64,000 nt of DNA from G963665185 sp963665185 (GTDB taxonomy: Bacteria; Desulfobacterota; Desulfovibrionia; Desulfovibrionales; Desulfovibrionaceae), in NCBI GenBank assembly GCA_963665185.2, contig CAXXPO010000021.1:124001-188000 (forward strand), written 5' to 3'. How positions within the stretch are numbered: the first letter of the stretch is position 1; every line of letters begins with the position of its first letter. Position numbers and translations under genes: made by a program. Under the pieces are notes generated by a model. It did not search any database and was not told where the DNA came from. It was given only the letters and a program-made list of their open reading frames with translations. Positions 1-10,182 of the stretch are shown in pieces.

Positions 1-2604
1 CGCACCGGAGCGGTTATTGCGGCCATGGTCTGGGGCAGGGAGGGCGGTCCTGGTTTCCGGGCCTTTATCCACGAGTCCTGCCCCGGATTTCTGGCCGTGC
101 CGCCCGACCTGCTGCGGGCGCGGCTCAGGGAAATCATCAGCCTGTCCAAGGAGGAAGGCTTTGCCGAACAGGCTGGCCGTTCCGGTTCGGGCCGAAGTTC
201 CACCGGTGCCGAAACCGCTCCGCCAGAGAAAAAAGCAGCCGGTCCGTCCATGCTGGAGCGTTTTGCCGTGAATCTCACCGCGCGGGCGGAGCAGGGCGGG
301 CTTGATCCGGTCTTCGGTCGCGAGGAGGAAATACGCCGGGTCATCGACGTGCTTTTGCGCAGGCGGCAGAACAATCCCATCCTGGTGGGCGACGCGGGGG
401 TCGGCAAGACCTCCGTTGTGGAAGGTTTCGCGGCCCGTGTCGCGGCCCGGCAGGTTCCTCCCTCCCTGCACGGCGTGGAGGTCTTCAATCTGGATATGGG
501 GCTGCTCCAGGCCGGGGCCGGAGTGCGCGGGGAGTTCGAGCAGCGTCTGGCCGGGATAATCTCAGAAAGCGCGGCCAGCCGGGGAAAGACCATACTTTTT
601 ATCGACGAAGCCCACATGCTTGTCGGCGCGGGCGGAGAGGCAGGCGTCTCGGATGCTGCCAACCTGCTCAAGCCCGCCCTGGCGCGTGGCGAACTGCGGG
701 CCATCGCCGCCACCACCTGGGCCGAATACAAGCAGCATTTCGAAAAGGACCCGGCCCTTGCCCGGCGGTTCCAGGCCGTGCCCGTACCCGAGCCGGACGA
801 GGAGGAGGCAGCGGCCATCCTGCGTCTGGTGGCGTCCAGGCTGTCCGAGCATCACGACATTCCCATCCTGGAAGAGGCCGTGCGCGAGGCGGTGCGGCTA
901 TCCGCCCGCTACATAGGAGGGCGCAGGCTGCCGGACAAGGCCATTACCGTACTGGATACGGCCTGTGCGCAGATCGGGCTGGAGCAGAGCGGGATCATCC
1001 CGGAACTGGACAAATTCGACCGGGAAGTGGCCCGAATGCGCGGCCGGTTGGAAAGCGTGACCCGTTCCCTGGCCTTTGCCGGGCACGGCGCGGACCACGA
1101 TGAAACAAAGGTTCTGGAACAACGTCTGGCCGTGCTGGGCACCGAGAGGCAGACCCTGGAGCAACGCATGGAGCGGGAACGCGATCTGGTTGCCCGTATC
1201 CGTCTGGCCGAAAGTTCGCAAGAATTGAACGGGAGCAGGGGTGTCGAGGTCCTCCGCCGGGAGCTGGAACATGTCCGCCAGGGGGAACCGCTGGTGCGCT
1301 CCTGTGTGGACGCCATGGCTGTTGCCCGCGTGGTGGCCGACCTGACCGGCATCCCTGCCGGGCGCATGCTCAAGGACGAGATGCAGGCCATGTTGCGGCT
1401 GGAAGACGAATTGGAAACGCGCATCAAGGGACAGCCCGAGGCCCTGGAAGTGATTGCCAAGGCCGTGCGGACCTACCGGGCCGATCTGACCGATCCGCGC
1501 AAGCCCCTGGGTGTGTTTCTTTTGGTGGGGCCGAGCGGCGTGGGCAAGACCGAGACCGCCTTCGCCCTGGCCGAGCTTCTTTACGGAGGTGAGCAGAATC
1601 TGGTGAGCGTGAATCTTTCCGAGTACCAGGAAGCGCACAGTGTTTCGCTTATCCGCGGCGCACCTCCCGGCTATGTGGGGTACGGCAAGGGAGGAATCCT
1701 CACCGAGGCGGTGCGGCGCACCCCCCTATTGCGTGGTCCTTCTGGACGAGGCGGAAAAGGCCCACCCCGATGTGCTGGAACTTTTCTACCAGGTCTTCGA
1801 CAAGGGCGTCATGGAAGACGGCGAAGGCGTGCGGGTGGATTTTCGCAACACGCTCATCATTCTGACGTCCAACGCGGGAGACGCGCATATCGCCTCGCTG
1901 TGCTCGATTGAACGACCGCGCCCCTCGGAGCTGGTCCGAGCCGTGCGCGACGATCTGGTGCGGGTGTTCAGGCCTGCCTTTTTAGGGCGGGTTACGGTGG
2001 TTCCCTACTATCCTTTGGACCGCGACGTGCTGGAAGACATCGTGGCGCTCAAGCTGGAACAGGTCAGCCGTCGTTTGGAAAAGAACCATGGCGCACGGCT
2101 GGAGTTCTCCTCCACCATTGCCGAAGCCATCGCAGCCCGATGCGTTGTGGGCGAATACGGAGCCAGGGCCATCGACGCCGTGATCAACCATACACTGCTG
2201 CCCGAGATTTCCAGCAAAATTCTGGAACGGCTGGCTGGCGGGCGCACTTCCGAGCAGATCGGCGTGGCCACGGACCGGGACGGCAACCTGCACGTCCGCT
2301 TCGGAACACTGGACAAGGTGCGTCCGAAACCAGTCGGGCAGGCCGTGGAAAAATCAAAAAAAGATGTTCCCCGAAAGCCGCGGCAATTGTTTCTGGAAGT
2401 GCGGGCAGGCCGTTGCCTTCCGTGACCAGCCTGTCCGGTACGTCCGGCCCTGCCAATGTTTTGGCCGATGAGGGACAATCGACCATCGACAGCGTGTCCC
2501 AGCTTGTGCCCCCGGAATACAAGAGTTGGCGCGAGTGGTATGCGGACCTTAAAAGCCGCCTGTCGCATTCGGAAGGCGGCAGCGGGAGTGCAAAGAAAAC
2601 ATGA
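1..2604 (+). pseudogene. clpV: ClpV/TssH AAA+ ATPase, copy 1 (5' cut by window edge; frameshifted as read)
   Basis: T6SS ATPase that disassembles the contracted TssB/TssC sheath for reuse. The frame is open from base 1, so the N-terminal domain starts outside the window. First AAA domain: Walker A GDAGVGKT at 388-411 and Walker B FIDEAH near 600. Second: Walker A GPSGVGKT near 1530 and SLIRGAPPGYVGYGKGG near 1650. Reading breaks at a C6 run (1721-1726): one C too many moves the Walker B and the C-terminal D2-small domain (to about 2310) into the next frame. That frame stops at 2425. A one-base backward shift at A7 (2356-2362) instead continues a well-formed tail to 2604, whose stop overlaps the vgrG start as ATGA. 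The overlap argues that 2604 is the true end. Probably intact in the cell, with one base gained and one lost in this sequence. Confidence 0.85.
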
Positions 2605-4563
2605 GCATCAAGCAGGATCTGGACATTGCCATTCTGAACACCCCGCTGGGGGCGGACAAACTGGCGCTGACCCATTGCCGGGGCGAGGAGTTCGTAAGCC
2701 GGCCGTTTTTCTATCGGGTCCAGGCCGTGTCCGAAGACAAGAATCTGGATATGTCCAAGGTGGCGGGTAAGAATGTGAGCGTGGCGATCACTCTGGACGA
2801 CGGGTCCAAGCGGTATATCAATGGATTGGCCACGGACTGCTGCCAGGGGTTTTTCGACGACCGGGTCTGCAGGTATCTTTTTGAATTGCGCCCCTGGCTG
2901 TGGCTGCTGGACCAGAGCCGCAACAGTCTTGTTTTTCAAAACATGTCCACGCCGGACATCGTCAAGAAGGTATGCTCCGATGCCGGATTCACGGACATCA
3001 GCGACAAGCTGACCGATTCGTACGCCAAGCGCGAATATTGCGTCCAGTACCAGGAAAGCGACTTTACCTTCATCTCCCGGCTTCTGGAGGATGAAGGAAT
3101 ATTTTATTTTTTTGATCATTCCGACTCGGCCCACACCCTGGTGCTGGCCGACAGCCCCGACGCCTTCAAGGATGCGCCCGGTGCTGCCCAGGCCACCTAC
3201 AGGTCCGACCATGTGGACTGGACCTCCGGCACGGTGGTCACGGACTGCCGCATGGGCAGGCGGGTGCAGACCGGAAAATTCGCCGTGGACGACTACAATT
3301 TCGAGACGCCGTCCACGGATTTGTTCGGTCAGGCAAGTGGGCAGACCTCCAAGCAGCGCGTCTACCAGTATCCGGCAGGTTACACTGTCAAGGACAAGGG
3401 CGAGAGCCTTGCCAACAGGCGGCTGGACGCCTTTGCCTCGCGCGAGCAATATCTGGCGGGTTCGGCCAACGCCCGCGGGTTCATGGCCGGAAAGGCCTTC
3501 ACCCTCAAGGAATGCGACTGTTCCGCCGCCAACATCAAGTGGGTCGTCTCCAGCCTGCAGCTGGAATGCGACCAGACCTCCTACGCCAATACCTTCGAGG
3601 CGTTTCCGGCCAGTGTTTCGTACCGTCCCGAGCAGATCACTCCCTGGCCGCGTATTGCCGGATCACAGACCGCCCTGGTCACGGGCAAGAGCGGCGAGGA
3701 AATATGGACCGACAAGTACGGGCGCATCAAGGTGCAGTTCCATTGGGACAGGGAGGGCGAGAAAGACGAAAAGACGTCCTGCTGGGTCCGGGTTTCCCAG
3801 CCTTGGCGGGCAAGAATTGGGGGACCTGGTTTATTCCACGCGTCGGCATGGAGGCGGTGGTCACTTTTCTGGAAGGCGACCCGGACAGGCCGTTGGTAAC
3901 CGGGGCGGTCTACAACGCCGAACAGACTCTGCCCTATGCCCTGCCCGGAGAACAGACCAAGAGTACCATCAAATCCAATTCCAGCAAGGGCGGAGGCGGT
4001 TCCAACGAGCTGCGCTTCGAGGACAAGAAGGACAGTGAGGAAATCTATATCCATGCCCAGAAAGACTGGAATTCCGTTGTCGAGAACGCCCGTACCGTGA
4101 CCATAAAGGAGGCCGACGACACCCTGACTTTGGAAAAGGGCAACCGCACCAGTGAAATCCAAACGGGAACGGAAACCCATTCTGTAAAGGGAACACGTAC
4201 TCTTAGCGTGGAGGGGGATGAAAAGCATACCAACAAGGCCAACTTCGATGTCACCGTGGATGGAAATTATTCGCTCACTGTCAAGGGGAATTATACGCTC
4301 AAGGTGGACGGCAACATCACCATCCAGGCGGGGCAGGCCGTGGAGGTCAAGGCCGGAACAAGCCTGACCAGCAAGGCGGGAACCGAGCTGACCAGCGAGG
4401 CTGGAACCAATATGACAAACAAGGCGGAGTGAACATGGATGTGAAATCCTCGGCCCAGATGAATGTGCAGGGAGCCATGGTGACGGTAAAATCCGACGCC
4501 ATGGGGGAATTCAATGCCGGAGCGATTCTCACGCTCAAGGGCGCCATGGTTAAAATAGGATGA
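2601..4563 (+). pseudogene. vgrG: VgrG/TssI spike protein (two frameshifts as read)
   Basis: Trimeric T6SS spike that sits on the Hcp tube and carries a PAAR tip. The first segment (2601-3810) has the gp27-like fold with the family signature QYQESDFTFISRLLEDEG near 3050 and the OB-fold signature DKYGRIKVQFHWD near 3715. At about 3805 a G is missing after CCTTGG; the next frame continues with NWGTWFIPRVGM, EGDPDRPLVTGAVYN and NELRFEDKKDSEE, then the beta-helix repeats. A second missing G near 4429 creates a TGA at 4430; restoring it runs straight into the last 42 residues, ending LTLKGAMVKIG at 4563, a typical VgrG terminus. The restored length is about 654 residues, normal for the family. No extra C-terminal effector domain is visible, so this is a structural rather than an evolved VgrG. 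It overlaps clpV by four bases. Confidence 0.9.
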
Positions 4564-4569
4564 GGGAAC

Positions 4570-5259
4570 ATGGAAAAGACGCAAGGAATGCAGCATGCGG
4601 AAAATGTTCAGGAATCCATTCTGCGCGACGAAGCGGGCAACGTGGTGCAGCGCGTGCCCCTGCGCGACGGGCAGCCGCACGGCCTGATGCAGGTCTTTGA
4701 TGCCCGGGGCCGGCTGGTGCAGGAGGCCACCTATGTCGAGGGCCGTCTGCACGGTCCCATGCGGCAGATGGACGGGCAGGGCAATCTGCTGATGGAAGGG
4801 GAATTTGCAGCTGGTCATCCTGACGGCGAGTTGCGCACCTATGTCAACGGCGCGTTGAAGTCCACCACCGCCTATGTGCGCGGCAAGCAGGACGGTCCCA
4901 TGCAAAGCTATCATTCCAACGGCAATCCGGCAGTGCAGATGACGTATCTGGCTGGTTCGGCGCACGGTCCGGCTTCGTATTTCGACGACCAGGGACGCCT
5001 GGCAAGGGAGTGCCGTTACGACCACGGGCTGATGGAAGGAGACAATATGGAGTATTATCCCTGCGGGGCGGTGCGGGAAAAGAGCATGTACAAAGGTGGG
5101 TTGCGGCACGGTACGAGCGAGCAGTTCAACGAAAAGGGCGAACTGGAAAGGCGGGAGCAGTACGAACGGGGCAAGCTGCTGGGCGAGCCGGAAGTCATTG
5201 AAACAGCCAAAAAGCAGGGCTTCGCCGCCCGGCTCAAGGATCTGGCCAAGGGAGGATGA
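4570..5259 (+). CDS. YwqK/MORN-variant repeat protein of the T6SS spike cluster
   Basis: 229 residues made almost entirely of degenerate repeats of about 22 residues, of the form G-x-x-x-G-x-(M/L)-x-x-(F/Y)-x-x-x-G-x-L (for example HGLMQVFDARGRLVQEATY, HGPMRQMDGQGNLLMEGEF, DGPMQSYHSNGNPAVQMTY). This is the YwqK-type MORN variant that databases label toxin-antitoxin YwqK family antitoxin. It has no signal peptide or membrane segment, so it is probably cytoplasmic. It starts six bases after vgrG and is followed six bases later by the PAAR-like gene, so it belongs to the spike operon. By position it could be a spike or effector adaptor, or an immunity protein; the sequence does not decide. Start ATG 4570 follows a GAGGGA ribosome site. 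Confidence 0.7.
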   Translation: MEKTQGMQHAENVQESILRDEAGNVVQRVPLRDGQPHGLMQVFDARGRLVQEATYVEGRLHGPMRQMDGQGNLLMEGEFAAGHPDGELRTYVNGALKSTTAYVRGKQDGPMQSYHSNGNPAVQMTYLAGSAHGPASYFDDQGRLARECRYDHGLMEGDNMEYYPCGAVREKSMYKGGLRHGTSEQFNEKGELERREQYERGKLLGEPEVIETAKKQGFAARLKDLAKGG

Positions 5260-5265
5260 ATCGCC

Positions 5266-5652
5266 ATGGCACAGCTTGTCGTCCAGGGAGCCATGCTGAC
5301 CTGCTCGTTCGGAGCGGCTCCCTCCACCTTCAATGTGTTGCCGGTGAACATGGTTTTTGCCACCACGCCTGCGGCGAACATCATGGACTACGTGCCGTTC
5401 ATGAACGTTCTGCCGTTCGGCGCGTGCATCAGCCCGGCCAACCCCATGGTGGCCGCGGCAACGGCGGCGGCCTTCGGGGTGCTCACGCCCATGCCCTGCA
5501 TTCCCGCCCTGACCGCCCCCTGGATTCCCGGCAGCGTGACGGTTCTTCTGGCCAACATGCCCGCGCTGAACGATACCTCCATGCTGATGTGCATGTGGGG
5601 TGGGTGTATTCAGGTCACTCTTCCGGGCCAGTTCGCGGTGAGCGTGCCGTGA
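5266..5652 (+). CDS. PAAR-like protein (DUF4280 type), probable spike tip
   Basis: 128 residues, Ala/Met/Pro-rich. It opens MAQLVVQGAMLTCSFG and contains repeated hydrophobic short strands and Cys residues (CSFG, GACISPANP, PMPCIPALT, MCMWGGC). This matches the DUF4280 PAAR-like family found next to vgrG genes. Family proteins are thought to cap the VgrG trimer with a metal-stabilised cone; the conserved Cys pattern is consistent with that. Size is normal for a stand-alone tip with no fused effector. It lies between the YwqK protein (6 bp gap) and the SPOR protein (22 bp gap) in one operon. Confidence 0.7.
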   Translation: MAQLVVQGAMLTCSFGAAPSTFNVLPVNMVFATTPAANIMDYVPFMNVLPFGACISPANPMVAAATAAAFGVLTPMPCIPALTAPWIPGSVTVLLANMPALNDTSMLMCMWGGCIQVTLPGQFAVSVP

Positions 5653-5674
5653 GAACCGTAACAACGGAGAGCTT

Positions 5675-6526
5675 ATGAAATCCCGGATCCTAGTGTATCT
5701 GGCCGTCACCCTGGCCGCCTCGTGCCTGTGCCTGTTCATCGCCGGATTTCTGGCGGGATATCTGGCCGGATCTTCAGCCACGGACGACGCTCCGGTTTCT
5801 TCGGCCAACGGCAGCGGACAGGACATGGTCCAGCCCGTGGTGCCTGAGGTGACCAAACAAAAACCGTTGTCTGGAAATGCGACCCAAGGCAACGCAACGA
5901 ATGGAGACGGCTTGGCCGGTGCCGCCAATGCGTCCGTCGTTGCCGGGCCGGAGGCAGTCCCGGAGCCGCCTCCGCCCATGGAATCGCAAGCCGGGTACGC
6001 CGTGCAGACCGGGGCGTTTCTGTATAAGGACAATGCCGTGGCCATGGCGGACGAACTGGCCGGCGAGGGCTGCAACGCCACGATTTACCAACAGGATTCC
6101 GGGGGGAAAACCTGGTTTTTCGTGCGGTTCGGAGAGTTCGCCACGTTCGGGGAGGCCGCCGACCAGGCGCGGAAGTATCGGGCTGTCAGAAAACGGCCTG
6201 TGGTTGTTGCGGAAACAGGCACGGCCAAGGTGACGAAGATTGGGGAAGCCAAGCCCGTGTATCTGTTGCAGGTGGCGGCCTTCCCGGAACGTTCCCTGGC
6301 TTCGGTGAAGGCGAACGCCCTGACCCGCCAGGGGCGTTCCGCATGCATTGTCGAGGTGCTCAACAAGAAAGACGAGCCGTGGTTTCTGGTGGTGCTGGGA
6401 AAGTTCGCCAGTCGGGCGGAAGCAGCGGCTTCGGGGAAGAAATATGCCGCAGCCACGGGCGGAGAGTATTACATCCAGCCATTGGCCGCGGAAATATGGG
6501 AACTTCGCAAGTCGTGCCCCGAATGA
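5675..6526 (+). CDS. Membrane-anchored protein with two SPOR domains
   Basis: 283 residues. An N-terminal hydrophobic helix (about residues 5-30, YLAVTLAASCLCLFIAGFLAGYLAG) is followed by an Asn/Gly/Pro-rich linker (residues 33-105). Two SPOR-like modules follow, starting AGYAVQTGAFLYKDNAVAMAD (about 107-180) and PVYLLQVAAFPERSLASVKAN (about 195-270). SPOR domains bind peptidoglycan strands stripped of side peptides, so the C-terminal half should sit in the periplasm against the wall. It lies in the T6SS operon between the PAAR-like protein and a second membrane protein; a wall-anchoring or local wall-remodelling role for the secretion machine is an inference. It could also be an unrelated envelope protein. 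Confidence 0.7.
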   Translation: MKSRILVYLAVTLAASCLCLFIAGFLAGYLAGSSATDDAPVSSANGSGQDMVQPVVPEVTKQKPLSGNATQGNATNGDGLAGAANASVVAGPEAVPEPPPPMESQAGYAVQTGAFLYKDNAVAMADELAGEGCNATIYQQDSGGKTWFFVRFGEFATFGEAADQARKYRAVRKRPVVVAETGTAKVTKIGEAKPVYLLQVAAFPERSLASVKANALTRQGRSACIVEVLNKKDEPWFLVVLGKFASRAEAAASGKKYAAATGGEYYIQPLAAEIWELRKSCPE

Positions 6527-6554
6527 GTCTCCTGTCCTGAACCTGGAGAATCCC

Positions 6555-7160
6555 ATGTTTGATTTCACCCACCCCATGTGGTCCGCATTCTGGCTTATGC
6601 TGGGACTGGCTGTTTTTTTTCTTGCGGCTGCAGTTGCCATTGCCGTTCTGTGGTTGCGTTCCACGGCCCGGCGTGAACATGCCAGTTCCCGGGACGCCCT
6701 GGAGGCATTGGCCCTGGAGATTGCCAGAACAAATGAAGCGACGGGTAAAATTTTTGTGGAGGCAGTGGTCCGGGAGGCCAAGGGTGTTTTTGCGAACTTC
6801 GATTATATGAAATTCACTCTGGAAGAGAATAGGGCATCATTGGACCGTCTTGCGAGTGACATGGGAAAACAAAACGGAATTCTGGCTCAATTGCAGGCAG
6901 ATATGGAAACAATTGCCCTTGATGTGGCACAAAAAGCGGTTCAAAAGGAGCCTGATGGCTTTTCCATGGCCCCGGACAGACAACCCGTCCTGGCCGAGGT
7001 TCAAGCCGATCCGTACAACCAGGATATCCGTCTGCTGCACCAGGAACTCGGCAAGGCCCTGCCTCATCTGGAAAAATTGTCTGCCCGGTCGGAGTCTTTG
7101 GATCAATTGCTGCGTTCCACGGCCCGTTCACTGGGCAAGCTCAAAATTTCCATGCTTTGA
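6555..7160 (+). CDS. Membrane-anchored coiled-coil protein, unknown function
   Basis: 201 residues. One N-terminal membrane helix (FWLMLGLAVFFLAAAVAIAVLWL, about residues 11-33) is followed by a long, largely helical region with heptad-like spacing (residues 40-110 and 140-200). No known domain was recognised. Start ATG 6555 is chosen over upstream frames because a CTGGAGA ribosome site lies just before it and translation opens directly into the membrane helix. It follows the SPOR gene by 28 bp and precedes clpV copy 2 by 55 bp, so it is probably co-transcribed with the T6SS genes. The anchor-plus-coil layout suggests a scaffold, but that is inference. Confidence 0.6.
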   Translation: MFDFTHPMWSAFWLMLGLAVFFLAAAVAIAVLWLRSTARREHASSRDALEALALEIARTNEATGKIFVEAVVREAKGVFANFDYMKFTLEENRASLDRLASDMGKQNGILAQLQADMETIALDVAQKAVQKEPDGFSMAPDRQPVLAEVQADPYNQDIRLLHQELGKALPHLEKLSARSESLDQLLRSTARSLGKLKISML

Positions 7161-7215
7161 AGACACTCCGGTATTGCCGGACCACGCCGTGCGATCAGAA
7201 CCAATGGGAGAAACC

Positions 7216-9888
7216 ATGCACACAGCGAGTCTCAAAAAGCTGGCCGACCGGCTGAACCGTTTCACCACTTCCAGGCTGGAGGATGCCCTGGCCCGGTGCG
7301 TGGCCCATACGCATTACGAAGCAGGGCCGGAGCACCTGCTGCTTTCCCTGGCCTCCACCAATGAAGGCGAATTCGCCGAGGGCCTGCGGACCTTTGGCAA
7401 AGAGCGTCACGCCCTGGTGCGCATGCTCGAAAAATCCCTGGAGTCCATGCGCCGCGGCAATACGGGCAGGCCCGTGCTTTCGCCGTTGCTGGTGGAACTT
7501 TTGCACGACGCCTGGACCGTGGCCTCGCTGGATCTGGAGCAGACGCGCATCACTTCGGGCGCTCTGCTTCTGGCCGTGGTTTCCACGGCCGGCAATTCGG
7601 GGTCCGGCAGGTTCGGCGCGGATTATGCGGAGTACATCGGGTCCATCGGGTATGAATCCCTGTTGGGCAAATTCAAGGACATCGTGCGCAAGGCCGGAGA
7701 ACAGGAACACGAGGACAAGAGCGACAGGCTGGAGGCTGCGCATGATCAGAGGCGGACCACTCCGGCGGCGCAGGAAGGGCAGTCGCTCGGAGCCGCTTTG
7801 GATGCCTTTTGCCTGGACATCACGGCCAAGGCGCGAGCCGGGGAGATCGACCCGGTGTTCGGACGCGATACGCACATGCGTCAGCTTACCGACATTCTGG
7901 CCCGGCGGCGCAAGAACAATCCCATCATTGTCGGCGAGGCCGGGGTGGGGAAAACCGCCCTGGTGGAAGGACTGGCCTTGCGCATCGTGAACAACGACGT
8001 GCCGGATTTTTTGCGCAACGTGCACCTGCTGGCTCTGGACCTCGCATTGCTGCAAGCCGGAGCCGGAGTGCGCGGCGAGTTCGAGAAAAGGCTCAAGGCG
8101 GTCATCGACGAGGTGCGTTCCTCTGTGGAACCGGTGGTGCTGTTCATAGACGAGGCGCATATGCTGGTGGGATCGGGCGATGCGGCAGGCGGTTCGGACG
8201 CGGCCAACATTGTCAAACCCGTTCTGGCGCGTGGGGAGATGCGAACCATCGCGGCCACCACCTGGCGCGAGTACGCCAGGTTTTTCGAAAAGGATGCGGC
8301 CCTGTCCCGCAGGTTCCAGCCGGTGGCCCTGGACGAACCGGATCTGGAAACCACCGTGGACATTCTGCGCGGGCTTGCTCCCCGCTACGAGCGGACGCAC
8401 GGCGTACGCGTCACGGAAGATGGTTTGCGGGCCGCAGCGGAACTATCCGATCGGTACATTCATGGCCGCCAGTTGCCGGACAAGGCCGTTGACCTTTTGG
8501 ATACGGGATGCGCCCGGATAAAGGTGGGCATGAGTGCCAGACCTGCCGAACTGGAAGAAGTGCAGGCGCGCATTGACGGCCTGGCGCGGCGCAAACAGGC
8601 CCTGGAACGGGAGGCGGACGAAGAGGGGGGGGATTTATCGCAGCAGTTGGGGGAATTGTCCGAAGCACTCGCGGACTTTGAAAACCAGCGTAGGGAATTG
8701 GAAAGCACGTGGCAGGCGCAGGCCGAACAGGTGCAACGGATTGCCCAGGCGCGACAGGAAGACCATGGGGAAGGCGATGTGCGTCGTTTGAAAACCGAAC
8801 TTCGTGCGCATGGAGACAACCTGCTGGTACGCCCGGATGCTGACCGGGAAACAATGGCCCGCGTGGTTTCCGAGTGGACGGGCGTTCCCCTGGGGAGGCT
8901 GTTGCAGGACGAGTCCGAAACCCTGCTGCATCTGGAAGAGGCGATAGGGCGTCGCATCAAGGGGCAGGATGACGCCGTGGCAGCCATTGCCCGCAAACTG
9001 CGCGCGTCCAAGTCCGGGCTTGGAGATCCGTCGCGTCCTTTGGGCGTGTTTCTGCTGGCCGGTCCCAGCGGCGTGGGCAAGACGGAAACCGCTCTTGCCG
9101 TGGCCGAACTGCTCTTTGGCAGCGAGGACGCCCTGGTGGTCTGCAACATGGGGGAGTTTCAGGAAAAGCATACGGTATCGCGGCTGATAGGTTCGCCTCC
9201 CGGCTATGTGGGATTCGGCGAAGGCGGCGTACTTACCGAGGCGGTGCGGCGCAGGCCGTATTGCGCGGTGCTTCTGGACGAAGCGGAAAAGGCCGATCCG
9301 GAGGTCATGAACCTGTTCCTGCAGGCGTTCGATCGGGGCAGGCTCAATGACGGCGAGGGGCGCAGCATAGACTTCCGCAACACCGTGATCTTCCTGACGA
9401 CCAACCTGGGGGGCGATGCCCTGCTGGATATGCATAGCCGACCGCGGATCGGCAAGGGCAATGGGGGCCAACCGGGAGTACCGTCTGAAAAGGAGATGGC
9501 CGAAGTTGTCCGGCCCTTGCTTTCCAATCATTTCAAGCCTGCGTTTCTGGCCCGGACTCAGCCAGTTGTCTACAGGCCCCTGAGCAGGGAGGCGCTTATG
9601 GATATAGCCCGAATGCGGCTGGAAGGCCTGGCCGACCGGCTGATCGCCACCGGAAACATGACCCTGCGCTGCGGCGACGATATTCCGCGTGCCCTGGCCG
9701 AGGCGTGCATCCATGCGGATACGGGCGCGAGGACCATTGATCTTGTCATGCAGGAACGGATAATGCCCCATCTTGCCCGGTTGGTGATCGAACAGGCCGG
9801 AGAGGTGCAGGAGGGACGGGAAGTGAGCCTGCTGGTGGACGGCGCGGGAAGGATAACGGTGGGGATGGAAGGAACAAATTCCATTTGA
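7216..9888 (+). CDS. clpV: ClpV/TssH AAA+ ATPase, copy 2 (intact)
   Basis: 890 residues, full length for TssH. N-terminal Clp_N domain (1-160, begins MHTASLKKLADRLNRFTT). AAA D1 has Walker A GEAGVGKT at residue 240 and Walker B LFIDEAH near 310. A short middle helical region around 440-540 is of the ClpV rather than the ClpB type. D2 has Walker A GPSGVGKT at 616, SRLIGSPPGYVGFGEGG near 660 and Walker B LLDEAEKADPEV near 685. Start ATG 7216 has a GGGAG site five bases upstream; ATG 7204 is in frame but lacks one. The D2 pore region (SRLIGSPP) differs from copy 1 (SLIRGAPP), so the two are separate lineages rather than a fresh duplication. It is the last T6SS gene here. Confidence 0.93.
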   Translation: MHTASLKKLADRLNRFTTSRLEDALARCVAHTHYEAGPEHLLLSLASTNEGEFAEGLRTFGKERHALVRMLEKSLESMRRGNTGRPVLSPLLVELLHDAWTVASLDLEQTRITSGALLLAVVSTAGNSGSGRFGADYAEYIGSIGYESLLGKFKDIVRKAGEQEHEDKSDRLEAAHDQRRTTPAAQEGQSLGAALDAFCLDITAKARAGEIDPVFGRDTHMRQLTDILARRRKNNPIIVGEAGVGKTALVEGLALRIVNNDVPDFLRNVHLLALDLALLQAGAGVRGEFEKRLKAVIDEVRSSVEPVVLFIDEAHMLVGSGDAAGGSDAANIVKPVLARGEMRTIAATTWREYARFFEKDAALSRRFQPVALDEPDLETTVDILRGLAPRYERTHGVRVTEDGLRAAAELSDRYIHGRQLPDKAVDLLDTGCARIKVGMSARPAELEEVQARIDGLARRKQALEREADEEGGDLSQQLGELSEALADFENQRRELESTWQAQAEQVQRIAQARQEDHGEGDVRRLKTELRAHGDNLLVRPDADRETMARVVSEWTGVPLGRLLQDESETLLHLEEAIGRRIKGQDDAVAAIARKLRASKSGLGDPSRPLGVFLLAGPSGVGKTETALAVAELLFGSEDALVVCNMGEFQEKHTVSRLIGSPPGYVGFGEGGVLTEAVRRRPYCAVLLDEAEKADPEVMNLFLQAFDRGRLNDGEGRSIDFRNTVIFLTTNLGGDALLDMHSRPRIGKGNGGQPGVPSEKEMAEVVRPLLSNHFKPAFLARTQPVVYRPLSREALMDIARMRLEGLADRLIATGNMTLRCGDDIPRALAEACIHADTGARTIDLVMQERIMPHLARLVIEQAGEVQEGREVSLLVDGAGRITVGMEGTNSI

Positions 9889-10182
9889 CGTCGGCCAGTT
9901 GGCATCGCCCCATTGATATCGGACGGCCCGGATGTTTTTGTGCTTTCTGCCATTGGTGACCATCAATTTTCTACCCGGAGTGCAGTGGAACGCAGGTAGG
10001 TTTGGGGGATTTTGCTGGTCCGGCTTTTCTTGTAGGCGGCACTCTCTGCCTTGTCCGGCGTGGCTGCATTGGATGGTGGAGCGGGACAATCCCTTTGCCA
10101 AGACAAATCGGGCGGCGGTCATTGCGGGGCTTCAATGCCGTTGCTGCCTTTGGGTAATCCACAGGGGGTGGCAAAAGACAAC

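Noticed and set aside
1..1911. clpV copy 1 as a decaying duplicate of copy 2
   Set aside because: SLIRGAPPGYVGYGKGG is a normal TssH motif variant, and both halves are well preserved. The break is one base in C6, so decay is not supported.
4291..6081. A 596-codon minus-strand frame across the YwqK and PAAR-like genes
   Set aside because: Shadow of real plus-strand genes; His/Arg-rich low-quality sequence without a start signal.
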